Source: Oceaniglobus trochenteri (GTDB taxonomy: Bacteria; Pseudomonadota; Alphaproteobacteria; Rhodobacterales; Rhodobacteraceae). Taken from it: DNA of 64,000 bases. This document shows positions 19,329 through 27,993 of this stretch, in pieces (positions within the stretch are counted from its first letter, which is position 1; each line of letters begins with the position of its first letter). The stretch lies in contig NZ_JACNMM010000002.1 in assembly GCF_020529025.1 (NCBI RefSeq), positions 737,012-801,011 on the forward strand. Reading direction: 5' to 3'. The notes below the pieces were generated by a model, which was not told the DNA's origin, did no database searches, and saw only the letters and a program-made list of their open reading frames with translations. Position numbers and translations under genes: made by a program.

Positions 19329-22069
19329 CGTTCGGTCAGTTTCAGTTCGATCCGCCGGTTCTGCGCCCGCGCCTCGGGGGTGTCGGCGGGATTCACCGGG
19401 TAATATTCCCCAAACCCCGTAGGCGCCAGGCGATTGGCCGGAAAGCCGAGTTCCTCGGTCAGGAAGCGCACCACCGACAGGGCGCGCGCTTGGCTCAGCT
19501 CCCAGTTGTCGGCATATTGCGCGCTGAAGTTCAGCGGCACGTTGTCGGTGTGGCCATCCACCCGCACCACCCAATCGATGCCTTCGGGAATGTCATCGGC
19601 CACGTCGAACAGCAGTTGCGCGACGCTGGCAATCTGTGCGCGCCCCGCCTCGGACAGATCGGCCGAGGCGCTTTCGAACAAGACTTCGGACGAGAACACG
19701 AAGCGGTCGCCGACAATCCGCACGCCATCGCGGTCGGCCAGAAGATCGCGCAGCTTGCCGAAGAATTCCGACTGATACCGCTCAAGCCGTTGCCGCTCGG
19801 CCGCTTCCAGTTCGGCGCGCTTCTTGGCCTCGATGGCGGTGCGGGCCAGGGCGGCGTTCAGGTCGGCACCCAGGGTTTCAATCCGCACCCGCGATGCGGC
19901 GTCCTTTTCGCTGGCAAGGTCCAGCAACGCCTGAAGCTGGTCCAGCTGGCCGCGCAGATCGGCGACCTGACGGTTCAGCGCCGCAACCCGGCGCTGGCTT
20001 TCGGCCGAGCGCGCCTCTTCGGTTTCAAGCTGCCGGTTGGCACTGTCCAGAAGGGCGGCGCGGCGTTCGGCCTCGCTCATCTCTTCGGCGGCCTGGCGTT
20101 CAGCGGCCAGTTTCGCCGCAAGGGCATCGGCCAGTTGTTCGCGCAGGGAATCCTTGGCATCCGCCGCCCCTGCCAGGGCCTCGGCCTCGCTGCGGGCGGC
20201 TTCAAGGGCGGCGGCCAGACGGTCGCGCGCCGTCGCCTCGCGCCCGGCTTCGGCGCGCAGGCGGTCGACCTCGGCCTCGGCCTCGGCCAGGCGGTCACGC
20301 GCGGCTTGCAGATCGCCCTGGAACATCTCTTTCGCGGCCTCGGCGGCGCGCAGGGCGGCAGCGATGGTGGCCAGTTCCTCGGTGGTTTCGTCCTGCCGGG
20401 CCAGGGCTTCGCGCAGCAGCGCTTCGGCGGAATCGCGTTCATCATCCGCCGTCCTGCGCGCGGTCAGCGCGGTGGCCAGGGCCGTTTCCGCCTGTTCCAG
20501 CTTGTCGGCCAGGGCCGCGCGGGCGCCAAGGGCGGCGGCCAGCGCATCCGCCGCCTCATCGCGCTGGGTACTGGCAGCATCGGCAGCGGCCAGCGCCGCG
20601 CTCAGCCGTTGGGTCAGGTCGCTGTTGGTCTCTTCGGTCGCGCTCAGGGCGTCGCGGGCGGCGGCCAGTTCCTCGGCCGTCTGATCGCGGGCCAGAAGGG
20701 CCGCCGCCAACCTCTCATCCAGGGTCGCGGCGTCGGTTTCGGCGGTGGCAAGCGAGGCGCGGGTTTCATCCAGACGGGCGCGCAGATTGTCCTGGGCCAG
20801 CAGGGCCGCCGCCAGATCACGGTTCAGACTGTCGCGGTCGGTTTCGGCCTCGGCAAGGGCCTGCTCCAGCGCCTCGGCCGCTTCCTGCCCCTGATCGCGG
20901 GCCAGGATCGCCGCCGCCAGACGGGTGTTCAGGGCCTCCCGGTCTTCTTTCAGGTCTGCCACCTGGTCGCCCAGAATCGCCGCCTGCTCGGCACTTTCCC
21001 CTTCGGCCAGAAGCGCCGCCGCCAGCTTTTCGTTCAGCGCCGCGCGGTCGGTTTCCGCCTGATCCAGGGCGATCTGCAACGCGGCCACCTCGGCGTCGGT
21101 CTTGTCTTTCGTCAGCAGGGCCATGGCCAGCCGGCGGTTCAGGTCGGCCTTTTCCTCCTGCAACTGCTCCAGGCTCGCGCTGGTTTCATCCTGGGCCAGA
21201 AGGGCAGCGGCCAGCCGGGCGTCAAGGTCCTTCTCCGCCGATTGCGCGGCCGCCAGAAGGGTCAGCGTTTCCTCGGCACGGGCGCGCTGTTCCTCAAGGG
21301 CCAGGGTCATCGCCGAGAGTTCGGCATCGGCATCCTTCAGCCGGGCGCGCAGGGCCTCGGCGGCGGCGGCTTCGGCGATGCGCGCCTGTTCCTCCTCGCT
21401 CAGCCGGTCCTCGGTTTCGGCCAGTGTCGCGTTCAGGGCCGCGAGCGATCCGTCACGGTCCTCCAGCGTGCTGCGCAGCTCGGCCGTCATCGCCTCAAGC
21501 GCCTCGCGGCGGGCGGCGGCAAGGCGGGCCTCTTCGGTCTGCACGTCGATCTCGTCGCGCGCGCGGGCGAGGGCCAGTTGCAACTGTTCCTGTTCGCTCA
21601 GCAATTTGCGCTGCGCCTCTTCCAGTTCGGCCACCGATGCGCTCAGCGCCTCGCCCTCGGCCAGGGCCGTGTCGCGCTGGGTCAGAAGCGAGGCGACCTG
21701 CGATTCGAAATCGGCAATTCGCGCGCTCTGGGATTCGGTCTGCGCCGTCAGGCTGGAAATCAGAGCATCCTGTTCCGCCGCACGGTCGGACGCGGCCTGC
21801 AACCGGTCGTCCAGTGCGGTATTGGCAGTCTCAAGGTCGGCGCTGCGGGCCTGTTCCAGCCCCAGAAGCCGGGTCAGACCCGCCACCTCGGCGCCCAGGG
21901 CGTCAAGCTCGCTCTCCTGCCCCGAGATTTCCTCGCGCAGGACGAACTGCACCACCATGAAGATGGTCAGCACGAACATCATCACCAGCAGAAGCGCCGT
22001 CATCGCATCGACGAAGCCCGGCCAGATGCTGTTGGAAACCCGCTGCGTTGAGCGCCGCGTGAGGGCCAT
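19325..22069 (-). CDS. MotB/OmpA-like peptidoglycan-binding protein with giant coiled coil
   Basis: 914 residues. An N-terminal MotB-like transmembrane helix (about 18-43) contains PGFVDAMTALLLVMMF, with Asp21 at the position of the proton-conducting MotB aspartate. Residues 45-780 are almost entirely alanine/glutamate-rich coiled coil with no proline; 281-518 form regular repeats (see separate entry). The last 125 residues are an OmpA domain (FESASADLSEAGRAQI, VDGHTDNVPL, NRRIELKL) for peptidoglycan binding. The partner MotA/ExbB-like gene ends three bases upstream, so the two form an operon. By homology they make a proton-driven stator-like complex; the output is unknown. Start ATG at 22069 is typical. 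Confidence 0.88.
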   Translation of the reverse strand: MALTRRSTQRVSNSIWPGFVDAMTALLLVMMFVLTIFMVVQFVLREEISGQESELDALGAEVAGLTRLLGLEQARSADLETANTALDDRLQAASDRAAEQDALISSLTAQTESQSARIADFESQVASLLTQRDTALAEGEALSASVAELEEAQRKLLSEQEQLQLALARARDEIDVQTEEARLAAARREALEAMTAELRSTLEDRDGSLAALNATLAETEDRLSEEEQARIAEAAAAEALRARLKDADAELSAMTLALEEQRARAEETLTLLAAAQSAEKDLDARLAAALLAQDETSASLEQLQEEKADLNRRLAMALLTKDKTDAEVAALQIALDQAETDRAALNEKLAAALLAEGESAEQAAILGDQVADLKEDREALNTRLAAAILARDQGQEAAEALEQALAEAETDRDSLNRDLAAALLAQDNLRARLDETRASLATAETDAATLDERLAAALLARDQTAEELAAARDALSATEETNSDLTQRLSAALAAADAASTQRDEAADALAAALGARAALADKLEQAETALATALTARRTADDERDSAEALLREALARQDETTEELATIAAALRAAEAAKEMFQGDLQAARDRLAEAEAEVDRLRAEAGREATARDRLAAALEAARSEAEALAGAADAKDSLREQLADALAAKLAAERQAAEEMSEAERRAALLDSANRQLETEEARSAESQRRVAALNRQVADLRGQLDQLQALLDLASEKDAASRVRIETLGADLNAALARTAIEAKKRAELEAAERQRLERYQSEFFGKLRDLLADRDGVRIVGDRFVFSSEVLFESASADLSEAGRAQIASVAQLLFDVADDIPEGIDWVVRVDGHTDNVPLNFSAQYADNWELSQARALSVVRFLTEELGFPANRLAPTGFGEYYPVNPADTPEARAQNRRIELKLTER
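20516..21229 (-). repeat. Tandem 105-bp coding repeat (35-residue, five-heptad units)
   Basis: Within the OmpA-like gene, one 28-residue unit (281-308) is followed by six consecutive units of exactly 35 residues (309-518). Each unit begins with a variant of LNxRLAAALLAxD. 28 and 35 are four and five heptads, so the coiled-coil register is never broken. DNA copies are diverged but the GCCGCCGCCAG word recurs every 105 bases (near 20805, 20910, 21015). Confidence 0.8.
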
Positions 22070-22072
22070 TTC

Positions 22073-23275
22073 CTACCCCCGCCCACCGTTGACCGAATGC
22101 GGATCGCTGCGGGCACTCTGGCCGCGCACCGCCCGGATCAAGGCCTTGATATCGCCGCGCAGTTCCGATGTCGCCTCTTGCCGGCCCGCGGCCATTTCCT
22201 CAAGCAGGCGCAAAAGCTGCACGTCGATCGAGCGCAGGCGCATGCGGCTTTCGGCATCCATGGCACCGCCGCCCTGTTCGGCCTGGTTCTCCAGCACCTC
22301 GGCCAGGCGTTCCTGCCCGCGCGACACCCGTTCCAGCGCATCGGCGACCGAACCTTCGGCCGCCATCTTGCGGGTCATCTGTTCGATCGAAGTGGCCAGG
22401 GCGCCAAGGCGTTCATCGACGGCGGCGCGGCTGGTCTCGGCCTCGGCGAACATGTCCTGCAACTGGTCCATCTGTTGCGACATGTAATCCAGAACGGCGG
22501 CCACCATGCCCGCTTCGCCCTGCCCGTCGCCTTCGGTGGCGGCATAGCCAAGGCGCGTGATGCTAGACAGCCATTCTTCCAGTTCGCGGTAGAACCGGTT
22601 CTGGCCATGGCCGGCGAACAGCTCCAACAGGCCCACCACCAGCGAACCGGCCAGCCCCAGAAGCGACGATGAAAACGCCACCCCCATGCCGCCAAGCTGG
22701 GATTCCAGCCCGCCCATGAGCCGGGCAAAAACCTGCATCCCATCCTCGCCCTGCTGGGGCGCCAGCCCGCGGATGGTTTCGACGATGGCCGGCACCGTGG
22801 TTGCCAGGCCATAGAAGGTGCCCAGAAGGCCAAGGAAAATCAGCAGGTTGACGATATAGCGCGTGATATCGCGCGCCTCGTCGATGCGGGTTGCGACGGA
22901 ATCCTGGATCGACCGCGACGACGAGGCCGAAATCTGCATCTGCCGCCCGCGCGACCGCAAGAGCGCGGCCAGCGGCGCCAGAAGGCGTGGTGCCTTGACG
23001 AATTCGTGCCCCGGGTTCTCGGCCACGAAGCCTTCGATCCAGCTGACCGACTGGAACAGCTGGAACACCTGCCAGAAACAGGCCGCGATCCCCATGACGA
23101 AGACAATCGCGATGAACCCGTTCAGCCAGAGGTTGGCCAGGAAAACCGGCGCCACCCGCGGAAAGGCGACATAGCCGCCAATCGCCACCAGCACCAGAAC
23201 CGCCAGCATCATCGAGATCTGGCGGATCGGCTGGGTGAACTGCGCCTTTTTCTTGTGATCCGGTTTGCCTGCCAT
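22073..23275 (-). CDS. MotA/TolQ/ExbB-like proton channel protein
   Basis: I choose the start MAGKPDHKKKAQFTQ at 23275 (400 residues). Two N-terminal membrane helices (about 20-40 and 48-72) are followed by a cytoplasmic stretch and two more helices: NLLIFLGLLGTFYGLATTVP, which carries the GLLGTFxGL signature of the MotA/ExbB family, and VAFSSSLLGLAGSLVVGLLE. The 150-residue C-terminal tail is helical and coiled-coil-like. With the OmpA-like protein encoded three bases downstream it should form an inner-membrane ion-driven complex. It is related to stator units of flagella, Tol-Pal and Zorya; nothing here says which process it powers. Confidence 0.87.
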   Translation of the reverse strand: MAGKPDHKKKAQFTQPIRQISMMLAVLVLVAIGGYVAFPRVAPVFLANLWLNGFIAIVFVMGIAACFWQVFQLFQSVSWIEGFVAENPGHEFVKAPRLLAPLAALLRSRGRQMQISASSSRSIQDSVATRIDEARDITRYIVNLLIFLGLLGTFYGLATTVPAIVETIRGLAPQQGEDGMQVFARLMGGLESQLGGMGVAFSSSLLGLAGSLVVGLLELFAGHGQNRFYRELEEWLSSITRLGYAATEGDGQGEAGMVAAVLDYMSQQMDQLQDMFAEAETSRAAVDERLGALATSIEQMTRKMAAEGSVADALERVSRGQERLAEVLENQAEQGGGAMDAESRMRLRSIDVQLLRLLEEMAAGRQEATSELRGDIKALIRAVRGQSARSDPHSVNGGRG

Positions 23276-23350
23276 GGATCTTGTCGCGCCCCTTGATTGT
23301 TGCGGTGCAGAATAGAGATGCCGGCGGGAATGTCCAATCACCCTTGGTGA

Positions 23351-23896
23351 TTAGCCGGTGGTGAGGATTTCGCGCACCCGTTTGTCAAGCCAGGCCAGGT
23401 CGGGGTCGGGAATGCCCGTTTCCAAAAGATGCGCAACCGTGTTGAACAGATACTCGGTATTGGGCCCGCGCCCGCCCACGGCGCGGGCGATGATCCCGGC
23501 CTGGTCTTCCAGGTCAAGCCCGCCGCAGTATTGCACATGGTCGGTGTCCACGACATAGGCCACGGCCTGCACCTGCCGCCCGTCGGCCAGGTCCAGCGGC
23601 AGCACCCGTTCGACATAGGCCGACGAAATCAGCTCGCGCGCGCGCAACTCCTCCAGCGTCACCGCCTCGGCCCCCGGTTGCACCCGGAAGCCCAGCCCGA
23701 CACAGGCCTCGCCCGGCGCCGGGTCAAGCGCCAGCACCAGCCCAGGTGCCGCCTCGGTGCCGCGATGGTGGATCGAGCGCATGCAGAAGGTGCGCCTGTG
23801 GTCGCCCAGGGTGGCAATCACCCGTTCGGCCACCGGGAACTCGGGGTTCCACATCAGTGATCCGTATCCGAACACCCACATTTCCGCTTGCGTCAT
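23351..23896 (-). CDS. Gamma-glutamylcyclotransferase, ChaC-like
   Basis: 181 residues from MTQAEMWVFGYGSLMWNPEF (ATG at 23896). The FGYGSLMW glycine-serine loop, the RRTFCMRSIHHRGTEAAPG block and LEELRARELISSAYVERVLPL identify the ChaC branch, which releases 5-oxoproline from glutathione. The likely catalytic glutamate is in the RARELISSAY segment, by family comparison. An in-frame upstream extension to 24148 is not credible because it overlaps the divergent DUF2125 gene. The gene is preceded by 64 bases of divergent intergenic space. Confidence 0.87.
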   Translation of the reverse strand: MTQAEMWVFGYGSLMWNPEFPVAERVIATLGDHRRTFCMRSIHHRGTEAAPGLVLALDPAPGEACVGLGFRVQPGAEAVTLEELRARELISSAYVERVLPLDLADGRQVQAVAYVVDTDHVQYCGGLDLEDQAGIIARAVGGRGPNTEYLFNTVAHLLETGIPDPDLAWLDKRVREILTTG

Positions 23897-23960
23897 GCCT
23901 CTGGTCCTTATGTTCGGGGGTCTGTAAACACCACCTGAGCCATGGAAGAAAGGGGCCGGG

Positions 23961-24962
23961 ATGCGCAAATTGCTGGCAATCGTGCTGATCGCGGCCCTCG
24001 CCTGGGGCGGATACTGGTTTTTCGGATCGGGTGCGGTCGAACGTGGCCTGGCCGCCTGGTTCGACGCCAGGCGCGCCGATGGCTGGGTGGCGGAATACTC
24101 CGGTCTCAACACCTCGGGCTTTCCCAGCCGCTTCGACACCACGATCACCGATCTGGAATTGGCCGACCCGCAGGCCGGGCTGGCCTGGTCGGCGCAGATG
24201 TTCCAGATCCTCGCGCTCAGCTATAAACCCCACCACGTCATCCTTGCCCTGCCCCACGACCAGAGCGTGACGACACCCCATGAGACCATCTCGATCACCA
24301 GCACGCAGATGCGCGGTTCGGTGGTGTTCAAACCCGAAACCGCCCTGACGCTGGATCACAGCGCCTTCGTCATGCAGGATGTCGCGCTGACCTCGGATCT
24401 GGGCTGGACCGTGCAACTGGACGAGGCGCGCCTCGCCGCCCGCCAGACCGTGGCCCGTGACAACACCTATGACCTGGCCTTCGAAACCCTCGGCCTTGTC
24501 CCGGCCGACAGCGACCGCCAGGCGCTTGACCCCTCGGGCACCCTGCCCCGGGCGGTCGAGACGCTGAAGATCGACGCGACCCTCGCCTTCGATGCCCCCT
24601 GGGACAGATTCGCCATCGAAGGCCCCCGCCCCCAGCCCACGATGATCGAGCTGAACCATGCCCGCGCCAGCTGGGGTGCGCTTGACCTGCGGGCCGAGGG
24701 CGCGCTTGAGGTCGACGCCGGGGGTGTCCCGACCGGACGCATCACCATCCAGGCCACCAACTGGCGCGAGATGCTGCGCATGGCCGTGGCGGGCGGATTG
24801 CTGGACGAAACGCTTGCCCCCACGGTCGAACGCGGGCTGACGGTGCTTTCGGGCTTGTCGGGCGATGGCACGACCATCGAGGTGCCGCTCAGCTTCCAGA
24901 AGGGGTTCGTCAGCATCGGCCCCGTACCCCTTGGCCCCGCCCCAAGGCTGACGTTGCGCTGA
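23961..24962 (+). CDS. DUF2125 domain-containing exported/membrane-anchored protein
   Basis: 333 residues with an N-terminal signal anchor (RKLLAIVLIAALAWGGYWFF). The block WVAEYSGLNTSGFPSRFDTT followed by ITDLELADP and the YKPHHVILALPHDQ segment are the hallmark of DUF2125 (PF09898), an alphaproteobacterial periplasmic family of unknown function. AAGAAAGGGG precedes the ATG. Its stop overlaps the next start by one base (TGATG), so it is translationally coupled to the YcaQ-like gene. Confidence 0.87.
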   Translation: MRKLLAIVLIAALAWGGYWFFGSGAVERGLAAWFDARRADGWVAEYSGLNTSGFPSRFDTTITDLELADPQAGLAWSAQMFQILALSYKPHHVILALPHDQSVTTPHETISITSTQMRGSVVFKPETALTLDHSAFVMQDVALTSDLGWTVQLDEARLAARQTVARDNTYDLAFETLGLVPADSDRQALDPSGTLPRAVETLKIDATLAFDAPWDRFAIEGPRPQPTMIELNHARASWGALDLRAEGALEVDAGGVPTGRITIQATNWREMLRMAVAGGLLDETLAPTVERGLTVLSGLSGDGTTIEVPLSFQKGFVSIGPVPLGPAPRLTLR

Positions 24963-26164
24963 TGGCCCTGCCCCGCCTTGCCAACACCGAAGCGCGGCGG
25001 CTGTTCCTGCACCGGCATGCCCTGCTTGCCCCGCCCACGGGGCCGGGCAAGGGGGCGGATCTGCTGTCCCTCATCACCGATCTGGGCTTCGTGCAGGTCG
25101 ACAGCGTCAGCACGGTCGAACGCGCCCACCACATGATCCTGCACGCGCGGCGCACCTCCTATCGTCCGGCCCACCTTGCGCCCCTGCTTGAGCGCGAGCG
25201 CAGCCTGTTCGAACACTGGACCCACGATGCCTCGGTCATCCCCATGGTGTTCCTGCCCTATTGGCGCCTGCGCTTCGCCCGCGATGGCGAAAGGCTGGAC
25301 CAACGATGGTCCGAAAGCCGCCGCCCGGGATACCGCGCCGAATGCGCCAATGTCCTGCGCCGCATCCGCGACACTGGCCCATGCCGGTCAGACGATTTCA
25401 TCGAACGGGGTGGCGAGGCCAGGAAGGCCGGCGGCGGATGGTGGGATTGGCACCCCTCCAAGACGGCGCTGGAATACCTCTGGCGCAGCGGCGCCCTTGC
25501 GATTGCCCGGCGCGAAGGCTTTCGCAAGGTCTATGACCTGGCCGAGAACATCTATCCGCCCCACAGCGCCCCCGACGACAAGGCGATCATCGACTGGGCC
25601 TGCGGCGCCGCGCTTGACCGGCTGGGCTTTGCCACCTCGGGCGAGCTGGCGGCCTTCTGGGCGCTGATCACCCCGGCCGAGGCAAAGGGCTGGAGCCTGG
25701 GCGCGCTTGCCTCGGGCGACGTGATCGAGATCGAGGTGGAAGCCGCCGATGGCACCTGGCGCCGCCACCTTGCCCGGCCCGATGTGCTGGCCAACGCCGC
25801 AAATCTTCCGCCCCCCGGCGCCATGATCCGCGTGCTCAGCCCCTTCGATCCAGCCCTGCGCGACCGCAAGCGCGCCCAGCGCCTGTTCGGCTTCGACTAC
25901 CGGATCGAGATCTTCACCCCCGCCGCCCAACGCAAATACGGCTATTACGTCTTCCCGCTGCTTCAGGGCGACCGGATGATCGGGCGCATCGACATGGCCA
26001 CCGACCGCGCGGCCGGGATTCTGCATGTCACCGCCTTCTGGCCCGAAACCGGCATCCGCATGGGGGCAACCCGCACCGCACAACTTGCCGCCGCCCTGCA
26101 GCGCACGGCACGTTTCGCCGGCTGCGACAGCGTCACCTGGGCCGATGACTGGATGCGCGCCTGA
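24962..26164 (+). CDS. YcaQ-family winged-helix DNA glycosylase-like protein
   Basis: 400 residues. N-terminal LGFVQVDSVSTVERAHHMIL contains the QxD motif (Gln45-Val46-Asp47) that in E. coli YcaQ is required for interstrand crosslink unhooking. HWTHDASVIPMVFLPYWRLR and LSPFDPALRDRKRAQRLFGF followed by the YRIEIFTP block are further family (HTH_42, PF06224) marks. The protein is probably a cytoplasmic DNA repair glycosylase for bulky or crosslinked adducts. It overlaps DUF2125 by one base, and a dispersed repeat follows it. Confidence 0.88.
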   Translation: MALPRLANTEARRLFLHRHALLAPPTGPGKGADLLSLITDLGFVQVDSVSTVERAHHMILHARRTSYRPAHLAPLLERERSLFEHWTHDASVIPMVFLPYWRLRFARDGERLDQRWSESRRPGYRAECANVLRRIRDTGPCRSDDFIERGGEARKAGGGWWDWHPSKTALEYLWRSGALAIARREGFRKVYDLAENIYPPHSAPDDKAIIDWACGAALDRLGFATSGELAAFWALITPAEAKGWSLGALASGDVIEIEVEAADGTWRRHLARPDVLANAANLPPPGAMIRVLSPFDPALRDRKRAQRLFGFDYRIEIFTPAAQRKYGYYVFPLLQGDRMIGRIDMATDRAAGILHVTAFWPETGIRMGATRTAQLAAALQRTARFAGCDSVTWADDWMRA

Positions 26165-26169
26165 TCCCC

Positions 26170-26203
26170 TCTTTCTTGCCCGAAATACTCCCGCCGGAGG
26201 CTC
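26170..26203 (-). repeat. Dispersed intergenic repeat, reverse copy
   Basis: TTTCTTGCCCGAAATACTCC followed by CGCCGGAGGCT; its reverse complement matches the copy at 978-1010, sharing AGCCTCCGGCGGGAGTATTT at its 5' end. It lies between the convergent YcaQ-like and extensin-like genes. Confidence 0.7.
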
Positions 26204-26227
26204 CTGCCGCCGCAGCGCCCCACGCCG

Positions 26228-27076
26228 TCAGCGGCAGTACGACCCACGGCGATAACGCGCCGTATCGAGGTGAAAATGGTCCTGGTGGAACCGGTCGGCA
26301 TTGGGGCCCAGAACGGTGCCGAAGGGGCCACAGGCGGCCCGGTGCATGGCCTTCATCAACCGGCCATGCTGGGAAGAGCGCCAGCCCTTCAGCACGCTCA
26401 TCGCCACGCCGTTGCGCAGGATGATGGCGGCAATGTCGATGGCGCGCCCCCTGCCGTGTTCCGACACCTTCGCGCCCTTCTGGTTGTTGCGGGTGCGGCA
26501 GGAGTAATGCGCCGCCACCTTCAACCCTGCAACGCCACCTCCCAGCTTGCCGACCACGGGCTTCACCCCCCGTTCGACCCAGGTTTTCAGCGCCCGCGCC
26601 GTGGCGCAGTCCATTGTCGCCCCGGTCGACAGGGCAACCCCCGCAACCGAAGTGACGCGCACCGGCGCCTCGACCCCGCAACCGCTGATGCGCCCGGCGA
26701 TGGGCGATAGGTTTGCCCCCTGGATCGCCGGATCACCACAAATCGCCCCCTTGGCCCCTGACACCACCGGCGGCGGCGCAGCCCGGAAACCGGCGGCGGC
26801 CACCACCGTGCGGCGGTGCAGGTTCTCGGGGCGGGCCGGGGGGCGGGGCGAACGGGCCACACCACCGGCAAGGGCGGCCTGCACCACCTTGGTGGGCGCT
26901 TTCGGCCGGGTCGTTTCATCGACGATCTGTTCGATCAACTCGTTCGCGGGGGCGCGCGTGACCGCCGCGCCATCGGCACGCGGCATGGGGCGCAGCGATG
27001 AGACCGGCGCTTCTGCCCCCGCGACTCCTGCCTGAAGCAGCAGGATCGACAGGGTCAGCGCGCCGGTCTTCATCAT
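26228..27076 (-). CDS. Extensin-like C-terminal domain protein (LAS metallopeptidase fold)
   Basis: 282 residues with a signal peptide (TGALTLSILLLQAGVAGAEA). Residues 30-105 are a proline-, alanine- and arginine-rich linker. The C-terminal extensin-like domain (PF06904) shows CGDPAIQGANLSPIAG, GCGVEAPVRVTSVAGVAL and the zinc-ligand pattern SEHGRGRAIDIA (HxxxxxxD) with DHFHLDTARY, as in VanY/MepA-type peptidases. It is therefore likely a periplasmic peptidoglycan peptidase or binding protein. Its start overlaps the tyrC stop by four bases (ATGA), making it the third member of a coupled hisC-tyrC-extensin chain. Confidence 0.85.
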   Translation of the reverse strand: MMKTGALTLSILLLQAGVAGAEAPVSSLRPMPRADGAAVTRAPANELIEQIVDETTRPKAPTKVVQAALAGGVARSPRPPARPENLHRRTVVAAAGFRAAPPPVVSGAKGAICGDPAIQGANLSPIAGRISGCGVEAPVRVTSVAGVALSTGATMDCATARALKTWVERGVKPVVGKLGGGVAGLKVAAHYSCRTRNNQKGAKVSEHGRGRAIDIAAIILRNGVAMSVLKGWRSSQHGRLMKAMHRAACGPFGTVLGPNADRFHQDHFHLDTARYRRGSYCR

Positions 27077-27993
27077 GTCTTCTTTCCGCTCCGTCCGAAA
27101 TCGGGGGCGTCGGTATCCTGCCCGGCCTGGATGATTCCGCGCCGGATTGCCCGTGTCCGGGTAAAGTAGTCGAAGAGATGCGCGCCGTCACCCTTGCGAA
27201 TGGCCCGCTGCAACGCAAAGAGTTCTTCGGTGAAGCGACCCAGAATTTCCAGCGTCGCCTCCTTGTTGTTCAGGAAGACGTCGCGCCACATCGTGGGATC
27301 GCTGGCCGCGATGCGGGTGAAATCGCGGAAACCGGCGGCAGAATACTTGATGACCTCGCTGTCGGTCACCCGGCGCAGGTCATCGGCCACGCCCACCATC
27401 GTATAGGCAATCAGGTGGGGCGTGTGGCTGGTGACGGCCAGAACCAGATCGTGATGTTCGGCCTCCATCGTGTCGACAAGGGCGCCCATGCCCTCCCACA
27501 AGGCGCGCAGGCGGGCCACCGGCGCCTCGGGCGTGCCTTCGGCGGGCACGATCAGGCACCAGCGGTTTTCGAAAAGTTCGGCAAAGCCCGACCGCGGCCC
27601 CGAATGTTCGGTGCCGGCCAGGGGGTGGGCGGGCACGAAATGCACATGTTCGGGCAGGTGCGGGCCGACGGCGTCGATCACGGCCTTCTTTACAGATCCG
27701 ACGTCAGACACAGTACAGCCGGGCGCCAGGTGCGGCGCGATTTCGGCGGCGACGGCGCCCATGGCCCCCACCGGAACGCAAAGCACCACCAGATCGGCGC
27801 CCTTGACCGCCTCGGCGCTGGTTTCCGTGATCCGGTCGCACAGGCCCAGTTCGCCGGCTATGGCGCGGGTTTCGGCCGACCGCGCGGTGCCGACGATTTC
27901 GCCCGCCAGCCCCGCGCGCCTCATCGCCAATGCCATTGATCCCGCGATCAGGCCCAGCCCGATCAGCGCCACCCTTTCGTAGACCTGGCTCAT
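27073..27993 (-). CDS. tyrC: Prephenate/arogenate dehydrogenase family protein
   Basis: 306 residues from [20 protein letters not shown]. The Rossmann fingerprint [17 protein letters not shown] at the N-terminus binds NAD(P). [28 protein letters not shown] and the helical dimerisation domain ([18 protein letters not shown]) are the usual TyrA/TyrC features. It oxidatively decarboxylates prephenate or arogenate in tyrosine synthesis; specificity (cyclohexadienyl or arogenate) cannot be read from sequence. The ATG at 27993 overlaps the hisC stop by four bases, typical of hisC-tyrC pairs in Rhodobacteraceae, where HisC may also transaminate prephenate. Confidence 0.93.
   Translation of the reverse strand: MSQVYERVALIGLGLIAGSMALAMRRAGLAGEIVGTARSAETRAIAGELGLCDRITETSAEAVKGADLVVLCVPVGAMGAVAAEIAPHLAPGCTVSDVGSVKKAVIDAVGPHLPEHVHFVPAHPLAGTEHSGPRSGFAELFENRWCLIVPAEGTPEAPVARLRALWEGMGALVDTMEAEHHDLVLAVTSHTPHLIAYTMVGVADDLRRVTDSEVIKYSAAGFRDFTRIAASDPTMWRDVFLNNKEATLEILGRFTEELFALQRAIRKGDGAHLFDYFTRTRAIRRGIIQAGQDTDAPDFGRSGKKT

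Noticed and set aside
19490..22051. 853-codon plus-strand open frame opposite the OmpA-like gene
   Set aside because: It arises from the repetitive alanine/glutamate codons of the coiled coil; composition is Gly/Gln/Arg low complexity.
19325..23275. Zorya defence system (ZorA/ZorB-like pair)
   Set aside because: Neighbouring genes on both sides (M23 peptidase, ChaC-like protein) are housekeeping; no ZorC, ZorD or ZorE-type gene is present.
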